Assembly (NCBI RefSeq): GCF_046044395.1
Contig: NZ_JBJUSG010000002.1
Location: 6,970 to 70,969, forward strand
Length of the DNA stretch: 64,000 nucleotides
Source of the DNA: Magnetominusculus dajiuhuensis
GTDB taxonomy: Bacteria; Nitrospirota; Thermodesulfovibrionia; Thermodesulfovibrionales; Magnetobacteriaceae
Direction of reading: 5' to 3'
Shown here: positions 37,101 to 45,117 of the stretch, in pieces
How the letters are laid out: the number at the start of each line of letters is the position of its first letter
Position numbering within the stretch: the stretch's first letter is position 1
The notes under the pieces: generated by a model
Seen by the model: only the letters and a program-made list of their open reading frames with translations
What the model was told of the DNA's origin: nothing
The model's database searches: none
Translations under genes and position numbers: made by a program

Positions 37101-40100
37101 CAACCCGTCGTGCTTGGCGGCTCAGCGACCATAACCTTTACGCCAACAGACAAAAGATATACACTTCTTTCGACAAACGTAAGCGATAACTGTGCAACAC
37201 ATGGCACGTTAGGTACCGGAAATGTTTACACAATAGATAACGTTACGGCGGATTGTGTGGTAACGGCAGCGTTTACACAAGCAACCAGCAACTGGAGCTC
37301 AGGAACCGTACCTGCCGGTGCAACAGGCATAAACTTTAACGCTATAGCATACGGGGGACTCGTAGTTAACGGCTCTACTCAGAACACTACCGTTGTTGTG
37401 GGCGACAGCGGAACTATTCTTATCTCCTCAAACGGCGGGCAATCGTGGACGACGGCTGTATCCGGCACTTCAATGACACTAACGGGTGTGGCCTATGGCG
37501 ACGCTAAATTCGTAGCCGTAGGAGGAGGCGTGGTTCATAATGACGATGCTCCCAGAGCACTACATTCAGCCGCGTCCGGCACTCCTGTGATACTTACCTC
37601 AACAGACGGTGCCACGTGGACGTCTCAAACGCCAAACACGACACAAGCCCTTTATAGCGTAACATACAACAACAACATGTTTATCGCCACCGGCGCTAAT
37701 GGAACAATCCTGAAATCGGTGGACGGCATAACATGGAGGGTGTGGCCGTCAGACACATTATCCTACAGCAACGTATCAGCCACCCTCTATAGTTCAGCAT
37801 ACACGATGGGCCTTTGGGTTTCAGTAGGGTCAGGAGCAACTAAGCTGAAAGCCTCAGACAATGGAACATGGTGGGGACCTGGCTATAATATAGACCGTCC
37901 CGTTACATCAGGAGGCAGTGAAACTCCATCTCCATCCACCTTTTGGGGTGTAACCTATGGAACCTTTGGTTCTGCCCTCTCCGACACATCTTATGGTACA
38001 TTTGTGGCTGTTGGAGACCAGGGATTATTAAAGACGTCGTCAGACGGTGTGAACTGGTCAGGTGCGACCTCAAACACAAGTAATGCCATATACGATGTCA
38101 CATTCGCAGACGACACATTCGTGGCAGTAGGCGCTAGCGGAACATTGGTTATCTCGCCTGACGCCGAAACATGGACTGTGAGCGCTATCAGCTCCAATAA
38201 TCTCAACGCGGTAACATACGCGGCTGATTATGGGACATTTATAGCGGTAGGCGACAGCGGAACCATTGTACAGACGCCTATCCAGGCACAAACGGGCTTT
38301 TCAGGTTATGATGTGAAGGTCATAGTTGTTGACAGCAGTACAAACCAAAATGGCACTGTCAGCAGCACAGGCACTATCTCCGGCTGTACTCATACCGGCG
38401 GGGCGGCGTGTTCTCAGGATGGTATAGACATGAGTACGTCAATTACGTTGACTGCCGCGGCCGCGGACGCGCCGAATCTCGTTGCCGGCGACGCAACTTT
38501 TGTCGGCTGGAGCGGCGACTGCATGGGAACTAACGCACAGTGTATATTGACGGGTGGTACGGGCAATAAAACTGTCATCGCAACATTCCAGTCGGCGGCA
38601 TCGCGAAATGGCAATGTAGACGGTCAACCGGCAAACAGCACATACGGCCCTGCGGGAGACGACCCGAACTACTGCGCCACCTGTGCGTTATTTGGCGGCA
38701 CTACAGATGCTTCAAAGCCTAACGTATCGGCTATGACAACGACCAATACGAACGGGCAGAAAACCTATGTGACAATGGCGGCCACTAATACCAGCCAGAC
38801 ATTTTCGAATGTCCAGAGTGTCTCTGCGCCAACTACATCTGATTTGAGCACTTTGGGCATCACGTCTAACAACTATCTCCCTTTAGGCTCGATGGCCTTT
38901 GAGCTTAATGGCGCTACGGCGGGCGTAAACACGGTTGTAATGCTTCTGCCTGCGGGAACGTCAGTAAATAAGGTAATCAAACAAGATGGTAACAGCGCAT
39001 GGTTTGACTTCACCTGCGGAGCAACTCTCACCAGCTCTTACTACGCTGCCGGCACTTTGCACTACCCAAGCGGCACTGTTCTAACCCAGTCCACCGGCTG
39101 CGGTACCATAGGCACAACCACCAGTAATGGAACGACTGTGCCGATGGCAACCCTGTATTTAGTTTCAGGAGGGGTAGGCGATAACAACCTTGGCGTTGGC
39201 AACATCAAGGACCCTGTGACTTACGGATATGTCGCTCCTAACAACAACAACGGCGGCGGTGGCGGTGGAAACCAGGGTGGCGGCAGTGTTACACCATTCA
39301 TATCCGTAAGCCCCGCAACATCTGATTTTGGTGCGGTGCAAGTAGGAAGTGTATCTTCGGTTAATACATTTACGATATCCAACACCGGAAGCTCAGGCAT
39401 TGTCGTTGTTACCTCAGAAGCGACTACAGGGGGAGATACAGGGATGTTTACAATCTCTGCCCTCACATGTTCGACCATTCAGCCTGTGCTGGCACCAGGT
39501 GTTAGCTGCACCATAGGCGTTACATTTTCACCAACATCGGCGGGTGCGAAATCAACCACTCTGCAGATTAACTCAAACGCGGCCATTACGAGTATAACGT
39601 TAAGCGGCACAGGCGCAACGCCTACTCCAACGCCTACTCCTACACCAACGCCGACGCCTACACCAACGCCGACGCCTACACCAACGCCGACGCCTACACC
39701 AACGCCGACGCCTACACCAACTCCTACTCCTACACCAACGCCTACCCCCACCCCCACGCCGACACCGACGCCTGCGCCTGTGACTACGCCGGTTGTCAAG
39801 GGTGACTTCTTTGGAGACGGCAGGGCAGACATTGTTTGGAGAAATTACTCTACGGGTGAAAACTCTCTATGGAGAACCGCCGGACTTTACGCCCCCCAGA
39901 GCCTCGCGTCAAGTTTGCCAACTGTTGCCGAACTCAATTGGCAATTAGTCGGCGTAGGGAATTTCGGAAGCGGCGTTGAAACCGACCTGCTATGGAGACA
40001 CCAAACCTCCGGTGCCAATGCCGTATGGCATATGACCAATGGATATGCAACATCGGCAGAGTTGCTGCCCTCAGTAACCGACACAAACTGGACGATTGCG

Positions 40101-40571
40101 GGGACAGGGAATTTCAGCGGTACCGGCAACACTGATATACTGTGGAGAAATACCGCAACCGGCGCAAACGCCGTGTGGCACATGAGCGGCACCACTGCCC
40201 AAACTGAGACGGCTATACCCACGGTTACAGACACAAACTGGGTAATAGCAGGCACGGGTGACTTCAAGGGTGACAACTCAACGACCATATTATGGAGAAA
40301 TCAGCAGACCGGCAGCATCGCCTACTGGTACATGAGCGGGACAACGGTAACCTCAACCGGTTTGCTGGCAGCGCTTACGGTTGCTGACACCAACTGGGAG
40401 ATAGCAGGCACGGCAGACCTTGATGGCGACGGCAAACCGGACATACTCTGGAGAAACAAAACCAACTACGGGTACAACGTTATATGGTTTATGAACGGCA
40501 TAACAATAAAGAGCATAAAAGTGCTGCCAACGCTTTCCGATACTGACTGGCATATAGCAGGACCGCGCTAA
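34188..40571 (+). CDS. Giant secreted multi-repeat protein (propeller, ASH, BNR-like, PT linker, FG-GAP)
   Basis: About 2,127 residues, exported by a signal peptide (ITPILAVVFLVMLFISPLADA). Order: NHL-like propeller of six YVYVAD...VKIYP repeats (about 28-285); six tandem ASH/choice-of-anchor-D domains of about 110 residues (35055-37035); a BNR/sialidase-like region with VVVGDSGTILISSNGGQSW (about 37300-38290); a choice-of-anchor-U-like region with DDPNYCATC; a seventh ASH domain; a Thr-Pro linker of about 50 residues; and five FG-GAP-type units with DILWRN motifs to the end. No sortase, PEP-CTERM or autotransporter signal is seen, so how it reaches the surface is unknown. Probably an adhesin or surface-layer component. 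GTG at 34188 sits 6 bp after AGGAGG; TTG at 34182 is too close. Confidence 0.88.
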   Translation: MYSLKNSITPILAVVFLVMLFISPLADAAVYVADVGSNSVKIYPVNTNNPTATYTISNGLSVPEGIAVDANYVYVTGPGNGDVKIYPKNTNNPAATYTISGLSAPFGVAVDASYVYVADQGTRTVYEYPKNTNNPAATYTISNGLTDPIGVAVDASYVYVADAAGSVKIYPVNTNNPAATYTISNGLSEPVGVAVDASYVYVADIGSSSVKIYPKNTNNPAATYTISSGLNEPVGVAVDASYVYVADAAGSVKIYPVNTNNPAVTYTISNGLIEPFGVAVDSSIPAPSIGVSTINGFGNVAVGSSSTAQTVTISNTGNANLVVSSTIAANGNDAAMFSVATGSAEGHCTSLTPTIEASGSCTIQVTFSPTSSGAKTTNLRIASNDASSPSLTAMTGTGTAAVIGVSAINGFGNVAVGSSSTAQTVTISNTGNANLVVSSIAANGNDAAMFSVATGSAEGHCTSLTPTIEASSSCTIQVTFTPTSSGAKTTNLRIASNDASSPSLTAMTGTGTAAVIGVSAINGFGNVAVGSSSTAQTVTISNTGNANLVVSSIAANGNDAAMFSVATGTCASLTPTLEASSSCTVKVTFSPTSSGAKTTNLRIASNDASSPSLTTMAGTGTAAVIGVSAINGFGNVAVGSSSTAQTVTISNTGNANLVVSSTIAANGNDAAMFSVTTGTCASLAPTLEASSSCTVKVTFSPTSSGAKTTNLRIASNDASSPSLTTMTGTGTAAVIGVSTINSFGNVAVGGSSTAQTVTISNTGNANLVVSSTIAANGNDAAMFSVTTGTCASLAPTLEASSSCTVKVTFSPTSSGAKTTSLRIASNDASSPSLTAMTGTGTAAVIGVSAINGFGSVTVGSSSAAQTVTISNTGNASLAISSIAASGNDAAMFSVATGTCATLTPTIAASGSCTIQVTFSPTSLGAKTTSLRIASNDASSPSLTTMTGTGRQAGTALVSTSISGSGIAAPESQPVVLGGSATITFTPTDKRYTLLSTNVSDNCATHGTLGTGNVYTIDNVTADCVVTAAFTQATSNWSSGTVPAGATGINFNAIAYGGLVVNGSTQNTTVVVGDSGTILISSNGGQSWTTAVSGTSMTLTGVAYGDAKFVAVGGGVVHNDDAPRALHSAASGTPVILTSTDGATWTSQTPNTTQALYSVTYNNNMFIATGANGTILKSVDGITWRVWPSDTLSYSNVSATLYSSAYTMGLWVSVGSGATKLKASDNGTWWGPGYNIDRPVTSGGSETPSPSTFWGVTYGTFGSALSDTSYGTFVAVGDQGLLKTSSDGVNWSGATSNTSNAIYDVTFADDTFVAVGASGTLVISPDAETWTVSAISSNNLNAVTYAADYGTFIAVGDSGTIVQTPIQAQTGFSGYDVKVIVVDSSTNQNGTVSSTGTISGCTHTGGAACSQDGIDMSTSITLTAAAADAPNLVAGDATFVGWSGDCMGTNAQCILTGGTGNKTVIATFQSAASRNGNVDGQPANSTYGPAGDDPNYCATCALFGGTTDASKPNVSAMTTTNTNGQKTYVTMAATNTSQTFSNVQSVSAPTTSDLSTLGITSNNYLPLGSMAFELNGATAGVNTVVMLLPAGTSVNKVIKQDGNSAWFDFTCGATLTSSYYAAGTLHYPSGTVLTQSTGCGTIGTTTSNGTTVPMATLYLVSGGVGDNNLGVGNIKDPVTYGYVAPNNNNGGGGGGNQGGGSVTPFISVSPATSDFGAVQVGSVSSVNTFTISNTGSSGIVVVTSEATTGGDTGMFTISALTCSTIQPVLAPGVSCTIGVTFSPTSAGAKSTTLQINSNAAITSITLSGTGATPTPTPTPTPTPTPTPTPTPTPTPTPTPTPTPTPTPTPTPTPTPTPTPTPTPAPVTTPVVKGDFFGDGRADIVWRNYSTGENSLWRTAGLYAPQSLASSLPTVAELNWQLVGVGNFGSGVETDLLWRHQTSGANAVWHMTNGYATSAELLPSVTDTNWTIAGTGNFSGTGNTDILWRNTATGANAVWHMSGTTAQTETAIPTVTDTNWVIAGTGDFKGDNSTTILWRNQQTGSIAYWYMSGTTVTSTGLLAALTVADTNWEIAGTADLDGDGKPDILWRNKTNYGYNVIWFMNGITIKSIKVLPTLSDTDWHIAGPR
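35053..37035 (+). repeat. Six tandem ASH-domain DNA repeats, about 320-345 bp each
   Basis: Units begin near 35055, 35393, 35738, 36059, 36389 and 36719. Neighbouring copies are nearly identical over long stretches, while the sixth is clearly more diverged. They encode the ASH domains of the giant secreted protein. The high identity suggests recent duplication or ongoing gene conversion, and copy number may vary between strains. Confidence 0.9.
39618..39782 (+). repeat. Thr-Pro codon repeat (short tandem repeat)
   Basis: Units such as ACGCCTACACCA and ACGCCGACGCCT repeat for about 165 bp and encode an alternating Thr-Pro spacer in the giant protein. The antisense strand reads as a long Val-Gly run, which is not a gene. 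Confidence 0.95.
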
Positions 40572-40577
40572 TAATTG

Positions 40578-40617
40578 CACAGGAGCCGCCAGCCCATGTT
40601 GGGGGGCGGCTCCTGTG
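40578..40617 (+). terminator. Strong hairpin terminator after the giant gene
   Basis: CACAGGAGCCGCC (40578-40590) pairs perfectly with GGCGGCTCCTGTG (40605-40617) across a 14-nt loop, 7 bp after the stop codon. No U-tract follows, so its strength as an intrinsic terminator is uncertain. Confidence 0.75.
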
Positions 40618-40720
40618 TATCAAATCAGGCCAGAACATATTTGCAGTCTTGCCGCCTCCGCAATATTCAACAATCCGGCCACACGGGCAATAATTTTTTT
40701 TTGTCCGGCCTAAAAAGTCA

Positions 40721-40749
40721 TTGACATCGCATAGGGCAAGTATTATAAT
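40721..40749 (+). promoter_or_regulatory. Consensus sigma-70 promoter of the redox modules
   Basis: TTGACA (40721-40726), 17-bp spacer, TATAAT (40744-40749): a perfect match to the consensus, upstream of the tetraheme cytochrome gene. The leader after it carries near-repeats of GAGGTGCGATGAAATGA (about 40790-40833). Confidence 0.85.
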
Positions 40750-40829
40750 AGCGTGAGTTTTACATTATGAACATAATTTTATAAAAAAAGGTGCGATGAG
40801 GTGCTATGAAATGAGCGAGGTGCGATGAA

Positions 40830-41354
40830 ATGAGTCATGCATGGAGACCAGTGTTCGTAGTATTAGCTGTAGTAGTATCGCTTTTGGTTGTGCGGGTTAT
40901 ATTTGTTCCATCCGACTTTACCGCAAAAAACGGGGATTACAAGTATCAGTGGCATCGTTTGGCCAGTGAGCAGTTTTGGAAGGATTTTCCCGTTAAGCAT
41001 AAGGGAAGGGAGTTTTGCCAGCAATGCCATTCTGAGCTTGCCGATAAGATAAAGGATTCGGGGCATCAGAACATACAGTGTGAAAATTGCCACGCCATGT
41101 TTGAGCCGGCAAAGAAGAGCCATCCTATCAATCTGAAAGAGGACTTTGGCTACCTGCTGGATATAGGCATAGAACGTTCACGCGAGTTGTGTAAGCGGTG
41201 CCATGCCGAACTTTCCTACAGGCCTCAAACTTACACGACAAGCAAAGGAACGGTTGCATTCAAGATGATTGACCCGACAAAGCACAACGCTGGCATAGAG
41301 TGTGTTATGTGCCATGACGTGCACACGGCCGGTTTTAAGACCGCAGGCAAATAA
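40830..41354 (+). CDS. Tetraheme cytochrome c (module 1)
   Basis: 174 residues. An N-terminal hydrophobic segment (about 8-25) is a signal anchor, then four heme-binding motifs: CQQCH, CENCH, CKRCH and CVMCH. It should sit on the periplasmic face. With the FeS and NrfD-type proteins encoded next to it, it forms a cytochrome-FeS-membrane unit like NrfBCD or DsrJOP, exchanging electrons between the quinone pool and periplasmic carriers. Direction of flow cannot be told. NrfB has five hemes and DsrJ three, so this one is distinct. It is first in the operon behind the consensus promoter. Confidence 0.88.
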   Translation: MSHAWRPVFVVLAVVVSLLVVRVIFVPSDFTAKNGDYKYQWHRLASEQFWKDFPVKHKGREFCQQCHSELADKIKDSGHQNIQCENCHAMFEPAKKSHPINLKEDFGYLLDIGIERSRELCKRCHAELSYRPQTYTTSKGTVAFKMIDPTKHNAGIECVMCHDVHTAGFKTAGK

Positions 41355-41365
41355 GGAGATATGTA

Positions 41366-42142
41366 ATGAATCTATCGCGAAGGGAACTTTTAAAGATGGG
41401 TCTTTTGGCCGTTTGCGGCACAGTTATCCCGTTAAGCGCGCTGGAGGTATTCAAGCCAGAGGCGGCGGCCTCGCTGATACGTCCGTACAGCGAGAAAAAG
41501 CGTTGGGCGTTCGTCGTGGATACGACTAAATGCGTGGGCTGCGGCATGTGCGTGAAGGCCTGTAAATTGGAAAACGAGATACCTTTCGATACCGATGTCC
41601 AGAGGACATGGGTCGAGAGATACATACAGCTTAAAAACGGCGAGGTTATAATAGACTCGCCACATGGGGCAAGATACGGTTTTACTAAGAATGACCCGCA
41701 GGGCAAGGACATTGATGAGGCCGAGATTGCAAAGGGGCTTTTCGTTCCAAAGCTCTGCAATCATTGTGAAAAACCATCGTGTGTGCAGGTATGTCCCGTT
41801 GGGGCTACATATAAGACAGACGACGGTGTTGTCCTTGTTGACAGGAAATGGTGCATAGGGTGCGGGTACTGTATCACCAATTGTCCGTATTTTGCGCGCT
41901 TTTTCCACCCGATTACCAACACAGCAGACAAGTGTACTTTTTGTTACCACAGGATAACGAAGGGTATGAATACTGCCTGTTCGGATGCGTGCGCATTCGG
42001 GGTGAGAAAAATAGGGATGCTCAACGACCCGGCAAGCGAGGTGTTTAAGATTATCAACACGTCAAGGGTTATGGTGTTAAAGCCGGAGTATGGCAACGAA
42101 CCACACGTGTTTTACATTGGTTTGGACGATATAGTTCGTTGA
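41366..42142 (+). CDS. Four-cluster ferredoxin-type FeS protein (module 1)
   Basis: 258 residues with a Tat-type start (LSRRELLKMGLLAVCG), so probably exported folded to the periplasmic side. Four cysteine groups suited to [4Fe-4S] clusters are visible: CVGCGMCVKAC; CNHCEKPSCVQVCP; CIGCGYCITNCP; and CTFCYHRITKGMNTACSDAC. This is the NrfC/HybA/DsrO pattern. It should relay electrons between the NrfD-type membrane protein and the cytochrome. It starts 11 bp after the cytochrome stop with GGAGAT as Shine-Dalgarno. No molybdopterin subunit is encoded. Confidence 0.93.
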   Translation: MNLSRRELLKMGLLAVCGTVIPLSALEVFKPEAAASLIRPYSEKKRWAFVVDTTKCVGCGMCVKACKLENEIPFDTDVQRTWVERYIQLKNGEVIIDSPHGARYGFTKNDPQGKDIDEAEIAKGLFVPKLCNHCEKPSCVQVCPVGATYKTDDGVVLVDRKWCIGCGYCITNCPYFARFFHPITNTADKCTFCYHRITKGMNTACSDACAFGVRKIGMLNDPASEVFKIINTSRVMVLKPEYGNEPHVFYIGLDDIVR

Positions 42143-42186
42143 CGGCAAATGGAATTTAAAATAATTTATAAAACTTGCGAGGTGAA

Positions 42187-43428
42187 ATGATGGAAGCAGC
42201 ACATCTGGCCCATGGGGCGTTGTGGACTATAAAGGAAGGGTTTACGTATCCAAACGAGTATATCTACTGGACGATACACATAGTGGTGTACCCGTATATA
42301 ACGGGTCTTGTAGCTGGGGCGTTCGTGTTATCGAGCATGTACCATGTCTTTGGGAAGGAGGAGTTAAAACCCGTAGCGAAGTTTTCTCTGGTTTTTTCTT
42401 TTGCGTTGCTGTTGATGGCCCCTTCACCTTTGATGTTGCACCTGACGCAGCCGTTTAATTCAGTGGAATTAATGCTGACGCCGCATTTTTACTCCGCAAT
42501 TGCGGCATTTACAATAGTTTATCTGTCGTACATGGCCGTAGTGCTGGCTGAGATATGGTTCGTTTTCAGGCCGTTTATCATTGAGCAGGCAAAGGAGAAA
42601 AAGGGTCTGCTTGGGCTTGTCTATAACGCTATGACACTTGGCAGTTTTGACCTAAGCGAAAAGGCGCGCCACACGGACGAAAGGATAATAAAGATTCTGG
42701 CGGCGGTTGGCATACCCGCGGCGGCGCTCCTGCACGGTTACGTGGGCTTTATTTTTGGTTCAGTAAAAACGGTGCCCCTTTGGAAGACGCCGCTTATGCC
42801 GTTTATATTCCTGATGTCGGCTATTATCTCTGGCGTTGCAGGATGTATAGTAACCTACATCGTGGGCATGTCGCTGAAGAGAAACTTTATATGCGGGGCT
42901 TCAATAAGGAGTATGTGCAAGGTGCTTTTGTGGTTTTTGGTAGCGGCAATTGTGCTTGAAGGTGTGGATTTAATATTTCATGGTTACACAGCCGAGGAAT
43001 CATGGAGCATAATGAGTGAGTTGTTGTTTCAGCGGTTTGCTATTAAGATGATAGTCGTTCAGTGGCTCTTGGGTATGATACTGCCTCTTATCCTGTTGTT
43101 GTTGCCGAGGTTGACGATGCTCAGGGCATTCATATCGGCGGCACTGGTGTTAATAGGTGTATTTATGATGCGTTGGGACGTGGTAATCGGTGGACAGTCA
43201 ATGTCGAGGAGTTTTGCTGGCTTTTTAACGTACAAGATTCCGATAATCCCCGACAGCATTGAGGCATTCAAAGAAGGCCCGTTCCCAATAACGGTACTTC
43301 TGATTATGCCGTTTATCCTGCTGTTCATATTTAACAGGGTGCTTCCTGTGTTTACCGAAGTCTTCAACGAAGAGGATTGCGGGTTCACGGAAGGGCTTCT
43401 TAGTAGTAAAGACCATGCGAAGCATTAA
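42187..43428 (+). CDS. NrfD/PsrC-type quinone-interacting membrane protein (module 1)
   Basis: About 414 residues with nine to ten membrane helices. The start is ATG-ATG after GAGGTG; an in-frame start at 42175 would lie before the Shine-Dalgarno. The N-terminal TIKEGFTYPNEYIYWTIHIVVYPYITGLVAGAFVL fits the NrfD family, which carries the quinone site for complexes such as Nrf, Psr, Dsr and Act. A short acidic/charged C-tail faces the cytoplasm. It completes module 1 with the cytochrome and FeS genes. A proton-moving role is not decidable from sequence. Confidence 0.88.
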   Translation: MMEAAHLAHGALWTIKEGFTYPNEYIYWTIHIVVYPYITGLVAGAFVLSSMYHVFGKEELKPVAKFSLVFSFALLLMAPSPLMLHLTQPFNSVELMLTPHFYSAIAAFTIVYLSYMAVVLAEIWFVFRPFIIEQAKEKKGLLGLVYNAMTLGSFDLSEKARHTDERIIKILAAVGIPAAALLHGYVGFIFGSVKTVPLWKTPLMPFIFLMSAIISGVAGCIVTYIVGMSLKRNFICGASIRSMCKVLLWFLVAAIVLEGVDLIFHGYTAEESWSIMSELLFQRFAIKMIVVQWLLGMILPLILLLLPRLTMLRAFISAALVLIGVFMMRWDVVIGGQSMSRSFAGFLTYKIPIIPDSIEAFKEGPFPITVLLIMPFILLFIFNRVLPVFTEVFNEEDCGFTEGLLSSKDHAKH

Positions 43429-43481
43429 TTGCTATTAATCCGAACGTTGATGTTGCAATCCCCTGCCGGAGTTTTGGCAGA

Positions 43482-43525
43482 GGCCAGAGGTTGGGCAGAG
43501 GTTGGGCAGAGGTTGGCCAGAGGTT
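43482..43525. repeat. Four tandem 11-bp repeats between redox modules
   Basis: Four head-to-tail 11-mers: GGCCAGAGGTT, GGGCAGAGGTT, GGGCAGAGGTT, GGCCAGAGGTT. They lie 44 bp before the start of the second cytochrome gene. Possibly a slippage-prone tract or a multi-site operator. Confidence 0.85.
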
Positions 43526-43568
43526 CCAAAAACGTTATTATGGGTGGTAAATGAAGGAGTGTTGTAAT

Positions 43569-44153
43569 ATGAAACGGAAACTACAGGCGGCGGTCATATC
43601 AGCGGCAGTCATATCAGCAATGTTTGTGTTTTGTATATTGCCAGAGTTGGCGGCGGCTGAGGCTGGCCTGCCTAAGTATACTACGACAAAGCCGCCCTTT
43701 TCAGAGGGGATTTTCCCGTGTACGTCGTGCCATGCGTCTATGCCGCTGAACAAGGAAAGGCGGGAGCTTGGGTTTCACACTGAGATTCAATTAAAACACG
43801 CACAGGAGCAGCGCTGGTGTCTGGACTGCCATGAAATCTCAAACAGAGACATGCTGCACCTTGCAAATGGGGAGCTGATCCCGTTTGAGAACTCGTACAG
43901 GTTGTGTGGGCAATGCCACGGAAATATTTACAGGGACTGGAAAACCGGCATTCATGGCAAGAGAGTAGGGTACTACAACGGTGAAAAGACCTATTATCTT
44001 TGTGTCAACTGCCACAATCCCCATTCTCCGAGGTTTAAGCCATTAAAACCGCTTCCGGTTCCGGCCAAACCCCTGGACATTACAAAAGTAAAGGGTTCTG
44101 TGCCGGTTATGATTGAAGATAAGAAGATATATATTCCCGAGACTAACAAGTAG
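43569..44153 (+). CDS. Tetraheme cytochrome c (module 2)
   Basis: 194 residues with a cleavable-looking signal peptide (AVISAAVISAMFVFCILPELAAAEA). Four heme motifs follow: CTSCH, CLDCH, CGQCH and CVNCH. The start at 43569 is 9 bp after AAGGAG; a start at 43551 would lie before that site. The signal peptide shows an internal 14-bp direct repeat (GTCATATCAGC). It is the counterpart of the module 1 cytochrome but weakly similar and soluble rather than anchored, so the two modules have separate histories or have diverged widely. Confidence 0.88.
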   Translation: MKRKLQAAVISAAVISAMFVFCILPELAAAEAGLPKYTTTKPPFSEGIFPCTSCHASMPLNKERRELGFHTEIQLKHAQEQRWCLDCHEISNRDMLHLANGELIPFENSYRLCGQCHGNIYRDWKTGIHGKRVGYYNGEKTYYLCVNCHNPHSPRFKPLKPLPVPAKPLDITKVKGSVPVMIEDKKIYIPETNK

Positions 44154-44207
44154 AAGGGATTTTTTCTAAATTAAGGTTTTTTATAAATAAGGGATAGGGT
44201 ACGGGAC

Positions 44208-45101
44208 ATGAAAAGAAGAGAATTCATAAAAAGTGCGGCGATTGGCCTTGGCGGACTGCTTATGCCGGTGGACAAGAGTGATGCGTCTTTATGGGAGACA
44301 TTTTTTCAGAAATATTTCAGGGAGATGACTCCGGAGGAAAAGAAGAAGGTCGCCCAAAGGCTTGAAAAGGAGTACAAGGACAAGACCGGGGTGCAGATAA
44401 ACATCAAGACAAACGAAGCCCTGCCGGGTGTAAAATTTGGCTATGGCCTTGATCTTTCGAGATGTATAGGGTGCAGGCGGTGCGTGTATGCCTGTGTTAC
44501 CGAGAACAATCTCTCGCGCAACCCCCAGATACAATACATAACTGTATTAGAGTTCAAAAATGGCGAGAAATGGGTAAATGACCTTGAGGAATCGAATAAA
44601 TACTATGAACACGACACGGTGCCGGAACCGGGACACTTTTATATGCCGGTGCAGTGCCAGCAGTGTGACAACCCGCCTTGTGTGAAGGTGTGTCCGACAA
44701 AGGCGACATGGAAAGAACCGGACGGCATAGTGGTTGTTGATTACAACTGGTGTATCGGGTGCAGGTATTGCATGGCTGCCTGTCCATATGGCGCGAGGAA
44801 GTTTAACTGGGGCGAGCCTCAGGTACCCCCTGAGCAGTTTAATGCGAATACCCACTATCTTGGCAATCGTCCAAAGTTCAAGGGCCATGTGGAAAAGTGC
44901 ACGTTTTGTATCCAGAGGACGAGGGAAAACCCTGGCAGGTACCCTGCGTGTGTGGAGATATGTCCTGTAGGGGCGAGGAAATTCGGCAATCTCCTTGACC
45001 CTGAGAGCGAAATCAGTATGTGTATTGAGACAAAGCGGGTATTCAGGCTAAAAGAGGAACTTAACACTCATCCCAGTTTTTTTTATTTCTTTAGTTTGTA
45101 G
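44208..45101 (+). CDS. Four-cluster ferredoxin-type FeS protein (module 2)
   Basis: 297 residues with a Tat-type start (MKRREFIKSAAIGLGG). Cysteine groups: CIGCRRCVYAC; CQQCDNPPCVKVCP; CIGCRYCMAACP; and CTFCIQRTRENPGRYPACVEICP. Like its module 1 counterpart it is of the NrfC/HybA/DsrO type, with longer inserts between clusters I and II (about 115-150) and after cluster III. It is expected on the periplasmic face of the membrane beside the NrfD-type subunit whose gene begins 16 bp later. Confidence 0.93.
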   Translation: MKRREFIKSAAIGLGGLLMPVDKSDASLWETFFQKYFREMTPEEKKKVAQRLEKEYKDKTGVQINIKTNEALPGVKFGYGLDLSRCIGCRRCVYACVTENNLSRNPQIQYITVLEFKNGEKWVNDLEESNKYYEHDTVPEPGHFYMPVQCQQCDNPPCVKVCPTKATWKEPDGIVVVDYNWCIGCRYCMAACPYGARKFNWGEPQVPPEQFNANTHYLGNRPKFKGHVEKCTFCIQRTRENPGRYPACVEICPVGARKFGNLLDPESEISMCIETKRVFRLKEELNTHPSFFYFFSL

Positions 45102-45117
45102 AGGAGAGGCATAGGAC

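Noticed and set aside
39479..39832. Antisense frame with a long Val-Gly run
   Set aside because: It is the reverse reading of the Thr-Pro codon repeat.
42175..42186. Earlier TTG start for the module 1 NrfD gene
   Set aside because: It lies ahead of the GAGGTG Shine-Dalgarno; ATG-ATG at 42187 fits better.
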